A DNA stretch of 64,000 nucleotides from Corinectria fuckeliana. Lineage: Eukaryota > Ascomycota > Sordariomycetes > Hypocreales > Nectriaceae. Each line of letters starts with the position of its first letter. Positions within the stretch are counted from its first letter, which is position 1. A program made the translations under genes and the position numbers. Positions 10,762-21,188 of the stretch are shown here, piece by piece. The notes beneath the pieces were generated by a model. That model was not told where the DNA came from and ran no database searches. It worked only from the letters and a program-made list of their open reading frames with translations. Location of the stretch: the NCBI GenBank assembly GCA_019137255.1, contig WPDH01000138.1:62001-126000 (forward strand), in the 5' to 3' direction.

Positions 10762-12730
10762 TTATGCCCCTTCGGCCACTACTCGTCCCCCTTCCTTTTC
10801 CGAATCGGGCGCCATAATGGGTGTTGAATCCATGACGGCGCCGGAGCTTGCATCCGCATCTCCCTTATTCCTCGCGAAGAAATACCAGAAGACGACGGAC
10901 GAGACTGCCATGGCGCCCGCCAAGCATCCGTACACGATGACGAGCCAAGGATCCCGAGACGCTGGCGATATCGCAACACCGAGCAGAGAAGCGATGGATC
11001 CAAAACTCTGCGCGATGGCCTGCATCACCGACTTCATACTGTCTGGCGCCTTGCTGTATGCGTACTCGGTGGCAGCAATCTGACTGAATATCTCGGCGAT
11101 GGATTGCAGTATGTACACTGGGATCTGCGCAAATGCTGAGATGTCGTTGGGAATAGCCCCGTTGTGCGAATCGGGACAAGCTCGGGGATGGCTGTAACAG
11201 GGACCGCGGTTGTAGATGATGGCTTGTAGGCCTGCTATGTAGATCATGGAGACGGTAAGGATGATGTAGCCGATGAAGATACGCGTGACTGGCGTCAGCT
11301 TGGCGCCTCGCGCTCGCAAGAAGGGATACACTCCTTTCTCGAAGCATGGAATAAAGATCACAAGCACTATGGGGTTCAGGAAGTAGAGCATGTCGTTCGG
11401 GATCCCGGTTGTGTTCATTGATCCCGCCTGAGAGATGAAGTTGTTCTCTGCTTGGCCCCAGCAAAGCCAGGCGATGGTAAACGTGGAACTGCGATTGCGT
11501 GTTAGAATCATAAAGAGGTGCATACATACATCCATCAGTGGATGAGATGGGTCGGTAGTGGAGTACTTACAAGATACGACAGGCTTTCCAAGTGTCTGTC
11601 ATAAACTGCGAGAACTGTTCATCGTATTCGGGCTCCCGAGAGTCGTTTCTGGCTTCGGAACGCTTCAACCGTGCTCGTACATGATGTCGTACATAGGCAA
11701 TAGTTCGAGTCAGATTACCGTTGGTCGGACCGTGGCGTACTGGCGAGCAATGTTAGTGACTGTAATCAACGTATAAGCCTCACCAGCAAGAAATAACTTA
11801 CCGAATACCTTACTAGAGGCGACAAATATGGCCATACCAAACGCAATAAAGACCAGAGGCACCATGAATGCTACCCCAAAGCTTACCCTGGCTTCTAGCA
11901 GGGTAGTGACTATACCAGCTAGAGATCCAATGTTGATCATCCTAATGGTTACCATGGTTAGTGAATCACTAACCATCTAAACAGACAATATATATTACCA
12001 GTAGTATGAGCTGTAAATGTACTGCAGGGTAAGATCACGGTCTAGCTTGACGTTCCTGCCCCGTCTATCCCGAAAAGCCTCAGGAGAGTCCATCGTATAC
12101 TGGTCTCCTTCAAAATGGTTAGGGGATAGCTATTTTTTGTAGGATCACGGCATTTTGCGTACCGATAAAGGCGTTCATGTTGACCCTGATGCCGCCTGAG
12201 CCGATAGCCATGAGGATCAAGCAGACAAGCAGTGTCCCGAGGCCGGCTCTGTGCGCAACTGCGCCATTGACTGATACGGCGCAGAGCACAGCCAGACCGA
12301 CTAGGTAAATACTGGAAACCAGATGAGCTTTTCGGCATCCAATTCGCATCATAAGGACAGAGATACTCACGGGAAGGCATAGAGAATGGTCCAGTAGCGC
12401 CCCCATTTGCTGTCAGCAAGTAGAGCACCGACTATCGGCGTCAAAGAGTTGATCAAGGAGAAGGCAAACTGGATTTGAGTAGCTTTCTCTTGACCCATTC
12501 CTAGTACACCGGGTCGCGACTTGTCATCGTATCGGTTTTGCACGTAGTTTTCTATACAGAATTAGCCCAGCTCCTCCCGTTTGAAGCTCGTACCTACGTA
12601 TCATAACAATGGAGCCGTAGTAGGCAGCACGCTCCGTCATTCCAGCTCCCATGGCGAGCCACAGCTTCAGAGGGACTTTGTCTCTGACTCTGATAGGCTC
12701 ATCATTGATGGAGGATGTAGTGCTTTCCAT
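10762..12730 (-). CDS. POT/PTR2-family proton-coupled oligopeptide transporter, seven exons
   Basis: Exons 12730-12598, 12551-12371, 12311-12163, 12107-11999, 11941-11802, 11739-11571 and 11488-10762 join to 535 residues with no internal stop. Each junction restores a family feature: TERAAYYG (variant of ERxxYYG) then NYVQNRY after intron 1, GSGGIRVNMNAFIGDQYT across intron 3, and YYWMINIGSLAG across intron 4. The introns are 46-82 bp with GT-AG ends and CTAA-type branch sites. Family members are plasma-membrane symporters of di- and tripeptides and peptide-like compounds with about 12 helices. The gene is divergent from the NRPS start about 1 kb away, so peptide import or product export for the cluster is a reasonable inference, but a housekeeping peptide transporter would look the same. 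The C-terminal tail is short and acidic. Confidence 0.85.
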
Positions 12731-13742
12731 GGGTTCTCGATGACGAAGTCTCCACGCATTGATAGCAGCCCTGACTGTGTTAGTATTCCGTCATCGGGGT
12801 TTACATTCGGGTGAAACTACCACCATCTTGACGGGCTGTTGCTAGCCATACTTGTTGAGGTTGTCATTGGATCGGCCTCGATACACGATCAAACGTCGGA
12901 AGCAAGTTGCACTTCACAGAGTAGGAGCACACGAAAACCCTTGCTTTAACCAAACTACCGAGCATGACACACCGGCTGACATTCCGTCGCTGGTCGGTGA
13001 GCGCTGCGGGGTTTCTCTTCCTCGGAAATGAGAAGATGTTGGTTGAGAGCATTGCATATCGATGACGTGCTCACACTCGCACTGCGGCTAACAGAAGAGC
13101 CGGAGCCGCACGGGTTGCCAGGCATCAGGGATCGGTCAACTGCTGACCACCAAGAACTGGCATTCGCAACCATGTAGATGTACATGCTGCTGATCATGTC
13201 AGAACGTAAGCAGCGTGCAGCGTGATGTGTTGAGCCTCGTGGTGCTGTAACCACCCCCAGGGGCATTACCACCCTGCGAGCAGGCGGAGCATCTCAGAAG
13301 AAGCCAATTCAATTACTCCTAGTAAGTCTTACCCCCCTGTTCGTCAGCCTATGACGAGCTATATGTAAGTTACCAACGTGCATGGTAAGCGCGTCGCCGG
13401 AGGAAGCACGTCGCCAGCTTCAGCGTTTGCTGGGCAGGACGTGAGTTACACACAAGAAGTACCTGAGCATGTTTAATGCTGCTTACCAATCTTCAGCTTC
13501 TGTCCCCGCCATACGCGGCCGAAACAATACCGAAGGTACCCGCATGTTCACCGTTATACAGAGCGCGATATCAAGTTCAAGTCAAAGAGCCTGTCTTTAC
13601 GCGTCAGCTAGAAGCAGGCTTCGGATCTCTGCTTAGTTGTGAACGGAAGCTCCTATTTTATCAGGGCAGTCTTTCGCAAGACGTCTGCTCTTACATCCCT
13701 TCTTTCATCTCCATCTACCGCCAGAGCGTCTCTTTCTTCATC
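12731..13742. promoter_or_regulatory. Divergent promoter region between POT transporter and NRPS
   Basis: About 1 kb without a recognisable gene. The pyrimidine-rich stretch just before 13743 (about 13690-13742) resembles a fungal 5' leader and supports the start chosen for the NRPS. No clear TATA box was seen on either side. Confidence 0.45.
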
Positions 13743-16700
13743 ATGGTCGCACCGACAGTAGGCTCAATTGCCCACAAGTCAACAATCCTTGGCGACCCTG
13801 TTCATTTGAGAGCTACAGAATGGACAGAGGCGACCATCGTCTGTGGCGGCTTGGGGCTTCTTCTGTCTCTCTACGAGCAAAGCGCGAATGTTGAAGTCTC
13901 ATTGCACTATAGCGGAGAAAGCGTCGCGCATACCTTCTCAGCAGACCTTTTGTGCAATCGCTCAGCTACAGCCATCGACTATCTCACAGGCGTCGCAGAG
14001 ACCCTTCTCGCGAACACGCCAGATGGCGTCGATGCGTCGTGCTTTATTCCTGGGTCGCTACGGCAGCACGATTCAAAGGCATCCATGGCTTCTTTGGAGT
14101 CGTTCGAAGTAAAGGCTGCACTTGAAGAAGAGAAACCCGGGTCTACCCCCTCGTCTATCTGGTTTCAGTACACTTTCGACAACTCCGAGCCACTCTTGTC
14201 AGCTGTGTTTGGGAAAGATGATCTTAATGAGGAGTTTGTGAAGAGACTACTTCGTCAACTCTCTCATCTTGCCGAGCAATTGAGTCTGTCGAGCTCCTCG
14301 CTACGAGACCTAAATCTTCTCGACAAGGCAGATGTGCAGGACATACACCGATGGAACCCAGTGCCTGCCATACCAACCCCTTCATGTGTGCATCAAGTCA
14401 TTAAGCAGAATGTCTCCCAGTATCCAAACGCACCTGCCGTCCACTCGTGGGATGGAAAGCTCACATACGGAGAGCTGCACGAGCTGTCATCCAATGTGGC
14501 TGCGCAACTGTCCTCAGCGGAAGCTCCGAGCGGGAGTGTCATTCCTCTCCTCTTCGAGAAATCCAAGTGGACAGTAGTTGCAATGATAGCAGTCTTGAGA
14601 GCCGGACATGCATTTCTGCTGCTTGATGCTTCTCATCCCACTGGTCGCCTGGAAATGTTGACAGGGCAGGTCAACGGGCCCGTCATCATGGCGTCGGAAA
14701 GCCTGAAGGACCGGGCTATGCTTCTAGCACCCCAAGTCATTGTCGTTTCTCCCACGACCTCGAAGACTACGCCGAATCCATCGTGGGACGAGGGAACCAG
14801 CGCTTCAGAACCACACGACGTTGCTCTTGTGGTCTTCACGTCCGGAACTACTGGCCGACCAAAAGCCACAGCAATTGAGCACCACTCCGTCTGCTCCGGC
14901 TTGATGGGCTTAGCTCAGCGTATAGGCCTCCCTGAGACGTGTCGATTCTACCAGTTCTCGTCGTATGCCTGGGACGCAGCCTTTGGTGAGATGCTCATGA
15001 CACTGTTCATCGGCGGATGTGTCTGCATTCCCTCTGAAGAGGACAGGATGAACCGACTAGCACAGTCCATTACTTCTCTGGAAGCCGACTCCATCCTGCT
15101 GACGCCAACCGTCTTGCGACTTCTCTCTCCGCAAGACGTTCCCACTCTACGGAACGTCATCATGGGCGGCGAGAAAGTGACGCGGGGTCTGGTGCGGACT
15201 TGGGCGAGCCTCGTCAACCTGATCACGGTCTATGCTCCGGCGGAATGCACCGTGGCGTGCATGGTGAACCAACAGTTTGATGAACAATCCGACCCTGCCC
15301 TAATCGGCTCGGCATTTGGCTGCCGCACATGGATTACGCTTGCGGACAACATCGACCAGATTGCGCCCGTGGGAGTCGCCGGAGAGCTTCTCATTGAAGG
15401 GCCCAACGTGGCCAGAGGCTACCTGAACGATGCCGAAAAGACCGCTGAATCCTTCCTGGAAACATCACCACGCTGGATGATAGAACTGCAGGCAGATAAG
15501 ATTGCCCACTCTCGGTTCTACCGCACAGGTGACCTCGCGCGATACACGCCGGATGGAACCATCGTCTTTGTTGGCCGACGAGACTTTCAAGTCAAGCTTC
15601 GTGGGCAAAGAATCGAGCTCGAGGAGATCCAGAGTCAGATCCAGAAAAGACTCCAACTCCCTGGAGCCCAAGTCTTTGTGGACGTGATCAGTGGTTCAAG
15701 GCAAAGTCTCGCTGCGTTTGTTCATCTGCCAGACGGAGAGCGCAGCAGTATCGAATCTGGACCTCTTCGAATCGCTCTCTTGGAGGTGCTTCCAGACTAC
15801 ATGGTGCCGACTCTTTGGATACCCCTTCCCGCTGTTCCCCTCTCCTCATCCGGCAAACTTGACCGCCGCGCACTTTCGCGCCTCGGCGAAGAGTACCTAG
15901 CTAGTCTACAGGCCACATCACGAACAGAAGAGGAGCTCACCAAGACGCAGCAGCAGTTGAGTCAGTTGTGGGCCAGAGTTCTATCGACTCAAGCCCCGGG
16001 CCTGGCCGACGACTTCTTTATACTGGGCGGAGACTCGGTCAAAGCGATGCAGCTTGTGTCCTTGGCTCACCAGGAAAAGTTCAGGCTATCTGTAAAGGAC
16101 ATCTTCCAGCACCCAACACTGTCTGCCATGTCCTCGGTGGTCGAAAAGAGCAGCAAACCTGACGACGAGCCCAACCATTTATTGCCTTTCTCGATGTTAT
16201 CCAAGGAAGACCTTGCCAAGTCATTGTCCCGTTTGGCCAACCTAGGCTTCAAAGAGGAAGACATTGCCGATGTCTTTCCATGCACGCAGTTACAGGAAGG
16301 CATGTTCTCGTCATCGCTGAGCGTCCCTGGCTCGTATGTTAGCCAATACGTCTTCTGTCTTCACCCCACAATGTCAGAAAAAGTCGTAAGGGCTTGGGAA
16401 CAGACAGCTGCTGCTATACCAATCCTCAGAGCAAGATTTTTACCAGGGTCGACGGGCTTCAACCAAGCCGTCATAAAAGAGTCACTGCAATGGACAATTA
16501 CGAATCAACCGCTGCATTCATACTTGGAGTTGGACCAGCAGAGACTCTTTAATATTGGCGAGCCCCTGGCAAGATACTGCGTAGTCGAGGATACGTTGTC
16601 CTCGGAGGTTCATCTTGTGTGGAGTTTGCATCATTCCATCTTCGATGGATGGAGCATCGAGGGTATCCTTGGGTACGTCCGAGGCCTGGTTGAGGGAGAA

Positions 16701-19700
16701 CCAGCTTCCGAAGAGTTCAACGGCGACTTTTCCAGGTTTGTGGATTTCAGTCAAAAGCTAGACCAAGAAGATGCCCGCACATTCTGGCGAGAGCAGCTTC
16801 TTGGTGCGCCTATTCCGTCTTTCCCGGCTGTGCCCACAGAGAAGAAAGTCCCGGTTGCTGATAGATCATGTCTCACGCACCATGTCGATGCTTCCCAATT
16901 TACCAAGCCCGGTACCACCATCACAGTCCTAGCCAGAGGGGCTCTCGCGATCCTTCTCTCTCACTACGAGATGTCGGAGAATGTTGTCTTTGGAAATACT
17001 GTCCACGGTCGCAACTCTCTTCCACCCGAACTTCAGAGTGTTGTTGGTCCTACGCTTGCAACACTTCCCGTACGAGTCAGGGTCGACCGAAAGCAAAAAG
17101 TGTTACAGTTTCTCTCAGACTTGCAGGAGCAATTTATTGCCACCATGCCTCACGAGCAATATGGACTGATGCGTATCCGTGACATCGACCAGCAGACTCG
17201 TTCCTCGTCTTCCTTCCGTACTCTTCTGATTGTACAGAATACGGACTCAGTACCGCCCATTGGGAGCGGCATTCAGGGGAGAGAAGCCTTCAGATGCCTC
17301 CATGAGTACCCATTGGTCCTCACAATCATTCCGGAATCGACACGAGTGAAAATGTCTTGGACATACGACGAGACACTGTTGTCTGAAGACCAAGTTCAGG
17401 CTCTTGCTCTACAATTCGAGCAGGCATTGGAACAGTTGACTTCCTCGTCAGATCCGACTAGGATTTGTGATCTTGAGCTAGCGAGCAGGTCCGACAAGGA
17501 TCGCTTCTACGACTGGAATTCTAAGCACCACGAAGCAGTCAAGACGTCGGCCCTAGAACTACTTTACAGCCAGATTCAACGGGACCCTGAAGCAATAGCA
17601 GTTGATGCATGGGATGGAACCCTTTCGTATGAGTCTCTAGACAAGTTGTCCAGCATCTTTGCTGTTGAACTGGTACGTCTAGGGGTCGTACAGAACCAAC
17701 TCGTTGGCCACTGCTTTGAAAAGACTGTATGGGCTCCGGTGGCTCTGCTCGCAATAGTCAAAGCTGGTGGAGCATTTGCTCCGTTCTCGCCCGGCTATCC
17801 CAGGGAGCGACTTCTCACTTTCACCCGCGATGCTGAGATAAAAATTGTCCTATGCTCCGACAAGCAGCAGCAGAGTCTCTCCGGGGGCCCTTGGAAGATT
17901 CTGGTGGTCAATCATGTGGCTTCAAATAGACCATGTCCAGATCTAGGAGTCCTACCTATCTCTGTGAGCCCAGAGAGCCTGATTTATGCTCTGCAAACAT
18001 CGGGAACAACCGGAGAGCCAAAGACTTTCACCGTCAAGCATACAGCCTTTGTCACGGGCGCCATTACTAGGGAATCCTTGATCGAGAGAGGACCAGGCAA
18101 GCGTGTCTTGCAGTTTGGTTTATACACTTTCCGCCTTGCGATCGAAAACATCCTGGCCACTCTCACCGCTGGAGGTTGTCTATGCATCCCTTCAGACAAC
18201 GCTATGCTGAACGACCTATCTGGCTACATGGAAGAAGCCAAGGTCAACTTCGCCAACGTTACGCCCTCGGTGGCACGTACTCTAGCGCCCGAAAGAGTAC
18301 CGGCCTTGGAAGTACTGCTCGTCTCGGGCGAACCACCCGATCGCGACTTGATCGCTACCTGGGCAGGCCGCGTTCATCTTATCAACGGATACGGACCGAG
18401 TGAGTTCACGGCTAAGCAGACGTTGAACTTCAACATGACTCAAGACGATCCCCAGAATCTTGGCCGGGCTGTGGGCTCAAGTCTGTGGGTCGTTGACCCA
18501 GAGAATCATGAACGCCTAAGTCCTCTTGGAGCCATCGGAGAACTGTTGATCGAGGGGCCAACCCTGGCCGATGGCTACATAAGTAGGCCTTCCGAAACGG
18601 CGAAACGGTTTATCTCGACCCCAGCGTGGCTTCGCGAGTTCCGCGAGGCGCCGACGATTGTGTTCAAGACGGGCGATCTGATGAGATACAACACGGATGG
18701 AACCCTGACGAGCGTTGGCCGAGCCGATGGCCAGGTCAAACTTCACGGTCAGAGGTTTGAAGCCAAAGAGGTTGAGCACCACATCAGAAAATGCTTTCCC
18801 GACGAGCAACTCGATGTTTTGGTCGACATTGTGAGGTTCCAAGGACAAGAGTCGGACGTTGCGGCCGCCTTTCTCGCCTCAAAAGAGCACAAGTTGCAAA
18901 GTACTCTAGAGTTGAACTTGACCCTAGGCAAGCGGATCCAGAGCGAAAAGGAGAGGGTCGTCGAGTATTTATCTCGGTTCTTGCCCCGCTACATGGTTCC
19001 TAGCATCTTCTTCGGTGTCTCCATGATCCCTGTCACTGCGAATGGCAAGGTAGATCGACGAGGCCTCAAGGCATTTAGCTCTCAACTGCCCGTCAACAAT
19101 CCAAGTGCCCAAAATGATGCCAGGGTGACGAGACTGCCCAGGTCATACGAGGAGAAGGCGCTGCATGGCCTTTGGCAGAAAGTACTGGGGTTGGAAGAGG
19201 ATCGCTTCGGAGTCGACGACCACTTTTTCGAGCTCGGCGGCAGCTCCATGGCGGCAATCCGATTGGTCTCAGCGGCACGTGAAGCTGAAGTCTCGTTGAC
19301 TGTGCAGTCCATCTTGACGTACCCAGTGCTGCGGGATATGTCCCTCCAGGTCAAGAGGATCACCACCAACGCGACTCGGACGAGCGCGCCTGCGTTCTCT
19401 CTGCTAGAAGAAATTGGTTGCAAGAGGGAAGAGCTGAATGCTGCACTTTCGGTCCACGGAATACCGGAGACCAGTGTGGAGGATGCATACCCACTGCTTG
19501 CTCTGCAGAGTTACTACATGAAGAAGGCGGCAGCGTTCCCAGGCTCTACCTCGTGGGAGCATGTTTACGAGTTGCCAAGCAACATCGACCTTGACCGATT
19601 GGAATCGGCACTCGAGCGTGTTTGGAAGGCCAACGCGAGTCTTCGAACTCGCGTAGTTTCCATCTCGGGGAGATTTGTTCAGGTCATCTGCAACGAGGGA

Positions 19701-20807
19701 TTCGTCTGCCGTCGTCTTACAGGCCTGAAGGCATGCTTTGAGCAAGACCAACGATCGGCTTGGGCGCTTGGTGCTCCATTGAGCCGTTTCAGCATCATCG
19801 TCGATGAACAACGTGGCTCTCATCTAGTCTGGTCAACCAACCACGTCGTCTGGGATGGCTGGAGCCGCGGGCTCATTTTCCAGGATATTGACTACGCTTA
19901 TCAGCATGGATCACTGTCTTCCTTGAGACCATCTTACAAGGATTTCATCGCCCATATTTGCCGTCACAGCAGCCCCAAGACTCTCCCTGAATCTTCCCTC
20001 CTGAAGCAAGAGTACATCGGTCGCCAATTCACTCCACTAGCTCGAATAGGTTGGACCAAGCACATTTCTCAAAACAGCAAGCGAATGACCATGACTGTCG
20101 ACCTGCCTGTCCTGGAAGAGCTGGCCGTGTCACGCACATCCCTTTTGCTTACCGCCTGGACGTTGACGGTAGCCATTGTTGAAAAGTCGAATAGCGTTCT
20201 CACGGCAAACGAAGTTAGTGGCCGCGAAAGCTCTTTCCCTGGCATCGAGAATCTTGCGGATCCTGCAGTTGCTGCCATCCCTCTCTGCGTCGGTCTCCAA
20301 CCGCGGACAATCCGCGAGCACGCTGCCCTTGTCCAGAGACATACGATAGAGGCCATTGCGACTGAGCATGCCGTAGACTGGGACGAGCAACTCATGTCAC
20401 AGATGGAGACTTCGGCGTATTGGATCTTGATCAATGACGAAGATGAGAGCGAGGAGCCTCCCACCGAGGCAATGCGGCTACGGAGGTGCAGAGCTGAGAA
20501 GATTGGAGTGGGTATGTGGCCGTTCCACCTAACCTTTAATGTCCATGCAGCAAGCGCATGCGTCGAGTTGCAAGCTTTGTTCAACGTGGACATGGTGGCA
20601 GTCGAAAAGGTGGTGAGATTCTTTGCGTGTCTCAAGTTTCTCCTTCACTCAGCTCTTGGCTCCGGCGGGTTGGACTTGAACACCATGGACCTGCAGTCAG
20701 CTCTGAGTGACCGGCTGCAGAGAGATGGCGGCATTATCGAGGAAGCCGAGGCTGACTCTTTGATTGAGCCTTGGTTCTACGGTCCGCAGTATAATCCATA
20801 TGTATAG
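13743..20807 (+). CDS. Nonribosomal peptide synthetase, (C fragment)-A-T-C-A-T-C
   Basis: About 2354 residues, intronless. The ATG at 13743 was chosen because it follows a pyrimidine-rich leader; the same frame is open further upstream to an ATG at 13476, which would add 89 unlike residues. Residues 1-210 resemble the C-terminal end of a condensation domain. A1 (about 215-710) has TSGTTGRPK and RTGDL, but APAE in place of YGPTE. T1 has Ser765 in GGDS. C1 has an intact HHSIFDG (963-969). A2 (about 1275-1770) has TSGTTGEPK, GYGPSE and KTGDL. T2 has Ser1835 in GGSS. The final C domain reads NHVVWDG, keeping the catalytic second His (2034). By-eye codes: A1 D-A-G-L-I-G-V-V-A-K; A2 R-L-E-N-L-S-G-A-K-K, where Arg replaces the usual Asp235. 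Ending in a C domain fits fungal release by condensation or cyclisation. Two substrates per turn are predicted; product unknown. Confidence 0.95.
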   Translation: MVAPTVGSIAHKSTILGDPVHLRATEWTEATIVCGGLGLLLSLYEQSANVEVSLHYSGESVAHTFSADLLCNRSATAIDYLTGVAETLLANTPDGVDASCFIPGSLRQHDSKASMASLESFEVKAALEEEKPGSTPSSIWFQYTFDNSEPLLSAVFGKDDLNEEFVKRLLRQLSHLAEQLSLSSSSLRDLNLLDKADVQDIHRWNPVPAIPTPSCVHQVIKQNVSQYPNAPAVHSWDGKLTYGELHELSSNVAAQLSSAEAPSGSVIPLLFEKSKWTVVAMIAVLRAGHAFLLLDASHPTGRLEMLTGQVNGPVIMASESLKDRAMLLAPQVIVVSPTTSKTTPNPSWDEGTSASEPHDVALVVFTSGTTGRPKATAIEHHSVCSGLMGLAQRIGLPETCRFYQFSSYAWDAAFGEMLMTLFIGGCVCIPSEEDRMNRLAQSITSLEADSILLTPTVLRLLSPQDVPTLRNVIMGGEKVTRGLVRTWASLVNLITVYAPAECTVACMVNQQFDEQSDPALIGSAFGCRTWITLADNIDQIAPVGVAGELLIEGPNVARGYLNDAEKTAESFLETSPRWMIELQADKIAHSRFYRTGDLARYTPDGTIVFVGRRDFQVKLRGQRIELEEIQSQIQKRLQLPGAQVFVDVISGSRQSLAAFVHLPDGERSSIESGPLRIALLEVLPDYMVPTLWIPLPAVPLSSSGKLDRRALSRLGEEYLASLQATSRTEEELTKTQQQLSQLWARVLSTQAPGLADDFFILGGDSVKAMQLVSLAHQEKFRLSVKDIFQHPTLSAMSSVVEKSSKPDDEPNHLLPFSMLSKEDLAKSLSRLANLGFKEEDIADVFPCTQLQEGMFSSSLSVPGSYVSQYVFCLHPTMSEKVVRAWEQTAAAIPILRARFLPGSTGFNQAVIKESLQWTITNQPLHSYLELDQQRLFNIGEPLARYCVVEDTLSSEVHLVWSLHHSIFDGWSIEGILGYVRGLVEGEPASEEFNGDFSRFVDFSQKLDQEDARTFWREQLLGAPIPSFPAVPTEKKVPVADRSCLTHHVDASQFTKPGTTITVLARGALAILLSHYEMSENVVFGNTVHGRNSLPPELQSVVGPTLATLPVRVRVDRKQKVLQFLSDLQEQFIATMPHEQYGLMRIRDIDQQTRSSSSFRTLLIVQNTDSVPPIGSGIQGREAFRCLHEYPLVLTIIPESTRVKMSWTYDETLLSEDQVQALALQFEQALEQLTSSSDPTRICDLELASRSDKDRFYDWNSKHHEAVKTSALELLYSQIQRDPEAIAVDAWDGTLSYESLDKLSSIFAVELVRLGVVQNQLVGHCFEKTVWAPVALLAIVKAGGAFAPFSPGYPRERLLTFTRDAEIKIVLCSDKQQQSLSGGPWKILVVNHVASNRPCPDLGVLPISVSPESLIYALQTSGTTGEPKTFTVKHTAFVTGAITRESLIERGPGKRVLQFGLYTFRLAIENILATLTAGGCLCIPSDNAMLNDLSGYMEEAKVNFANVTPSVARTLAPERVPALEVLLVSGEPPDRDLIATWAGRVHLINGYGPSEFTAKQTLNFNMTQDDPQNLGRAVGSSLWVVDPENHERLSPLGAIGELLIEGPTLADGYISRPSETAKRFISTPAWLREFREAPTIVFKTGDLMRYNTDGTLTSVGRADGQVKLHGQRFEAKEVEHHIRKCFPDEQLDVLVDIVRFQGQESDVAAAFLASKEHKLQSTLELNLTLGKRIQSEKERVVEYLSRFLPRYMVPSIFFGVSMIPVTANGKVDRRGLKAFSSQLPVNNPSAQNDARVTRLPRSYEEKALHGLWQKVLGLEEDRFGVDDHFFELGGSSMAAIRLVSAAREAEVSLTVQSILTYPVLRDMSLQVKRITTNATRTSAPAFSLLEEIGCKREELNAALSVHGIPETSVEDAYPLLALQSYYMKKAAAFPGSTSWEHVYELPSNIDLDRLESALERVWKANASLRTRVVSISGRFVQVICNEGFVCRRLTGLKACFEQDQRSAWALGAPLSRFSIIVDEQRGSHLVWSTNHVVWDGWSRGLIFQDIDYAYQHGSLSSLRPSYKDFIAHICRHSSPKTLPESSLLKQEYIGRQFTPLARIGWTKHISQNSKRMTMTVDLPVLEELAVSRTSLLLTAWTLTVAIVEKSNSVLTANEVSGRESSFPGIENLADPAVAAIPLCVGLQPRTIREHAALVQRHTIEAIATEHAVDWDEQLMSQMETSAYWILINDEDESEEPPTEAMRLRRCRAEKIGVGMWPFHLTFNVHAASACVELQALFNVDMVAVEKVVRFFACLKFLLHSALGSGGLDLNTMDLQSALSDRLQRDGGIIEEAEADSLIEPWFYGPQYNPYV

Positions 20808-21188
20808 AGATGGCGACGGGGCTAGACGTACGGTGTTTCCGACCGTATAGGTAAGAGTTAGCAACAGATAACAATAATATAATGTTGCGTATCTCCTTCT
20901 AGGTCCTTACAGAGAGATTATTGCTGTTAGGTTTTAGTCCGTTATCAGAGGCTTCCTGCAGGGCGCTCAGTGTCCTAGTCATCAAGTGCATCAACCCTTA
21001 AGGTACCCAATCAGAGGCCCACTGCCGTGAGTGTTGAAGATTATGAGGGCAGAGACGAGGGAAGAAGTGAGAGTGAGGAGAGGACACGACAGAAGAGAAG
21101 GTGGATGTTCATTGTTGATAATAAGCTTTGTTGACGCTCACTCACATAGAGGCACGTTGGCTTCAATGGGCCTCACCTTTCATCAGCA
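20808..21188. other. Intergenic, NRPS 3' flank
   Basis: About 380 bp between the NRPS stop and the 3' end of a pseudogene. No gene was seen; the start is AT-rich and could hold the NRPS polyadenylation site. Confidence 0.4.

Noticed and set aside
10762..12730. POT transporter as a pseudogene because no long frame covers it
   Set aside because: Six introns with good signals join seven exons into an unbroken 535-residue family member.
13476..13742. N-terminal extension of the NRPS by 89 residues
   Set aside because: The extension has no family match and the sequence before 13743 looks like a 5' leader.
13743..20807. NRPS as a hydroxamate siderophore synthetase
   Set aside because: Domain order and A-domain codes do not match the ferrichrome or fusarinine type, and no hydroxylase or acyltransferase partner is nearby.
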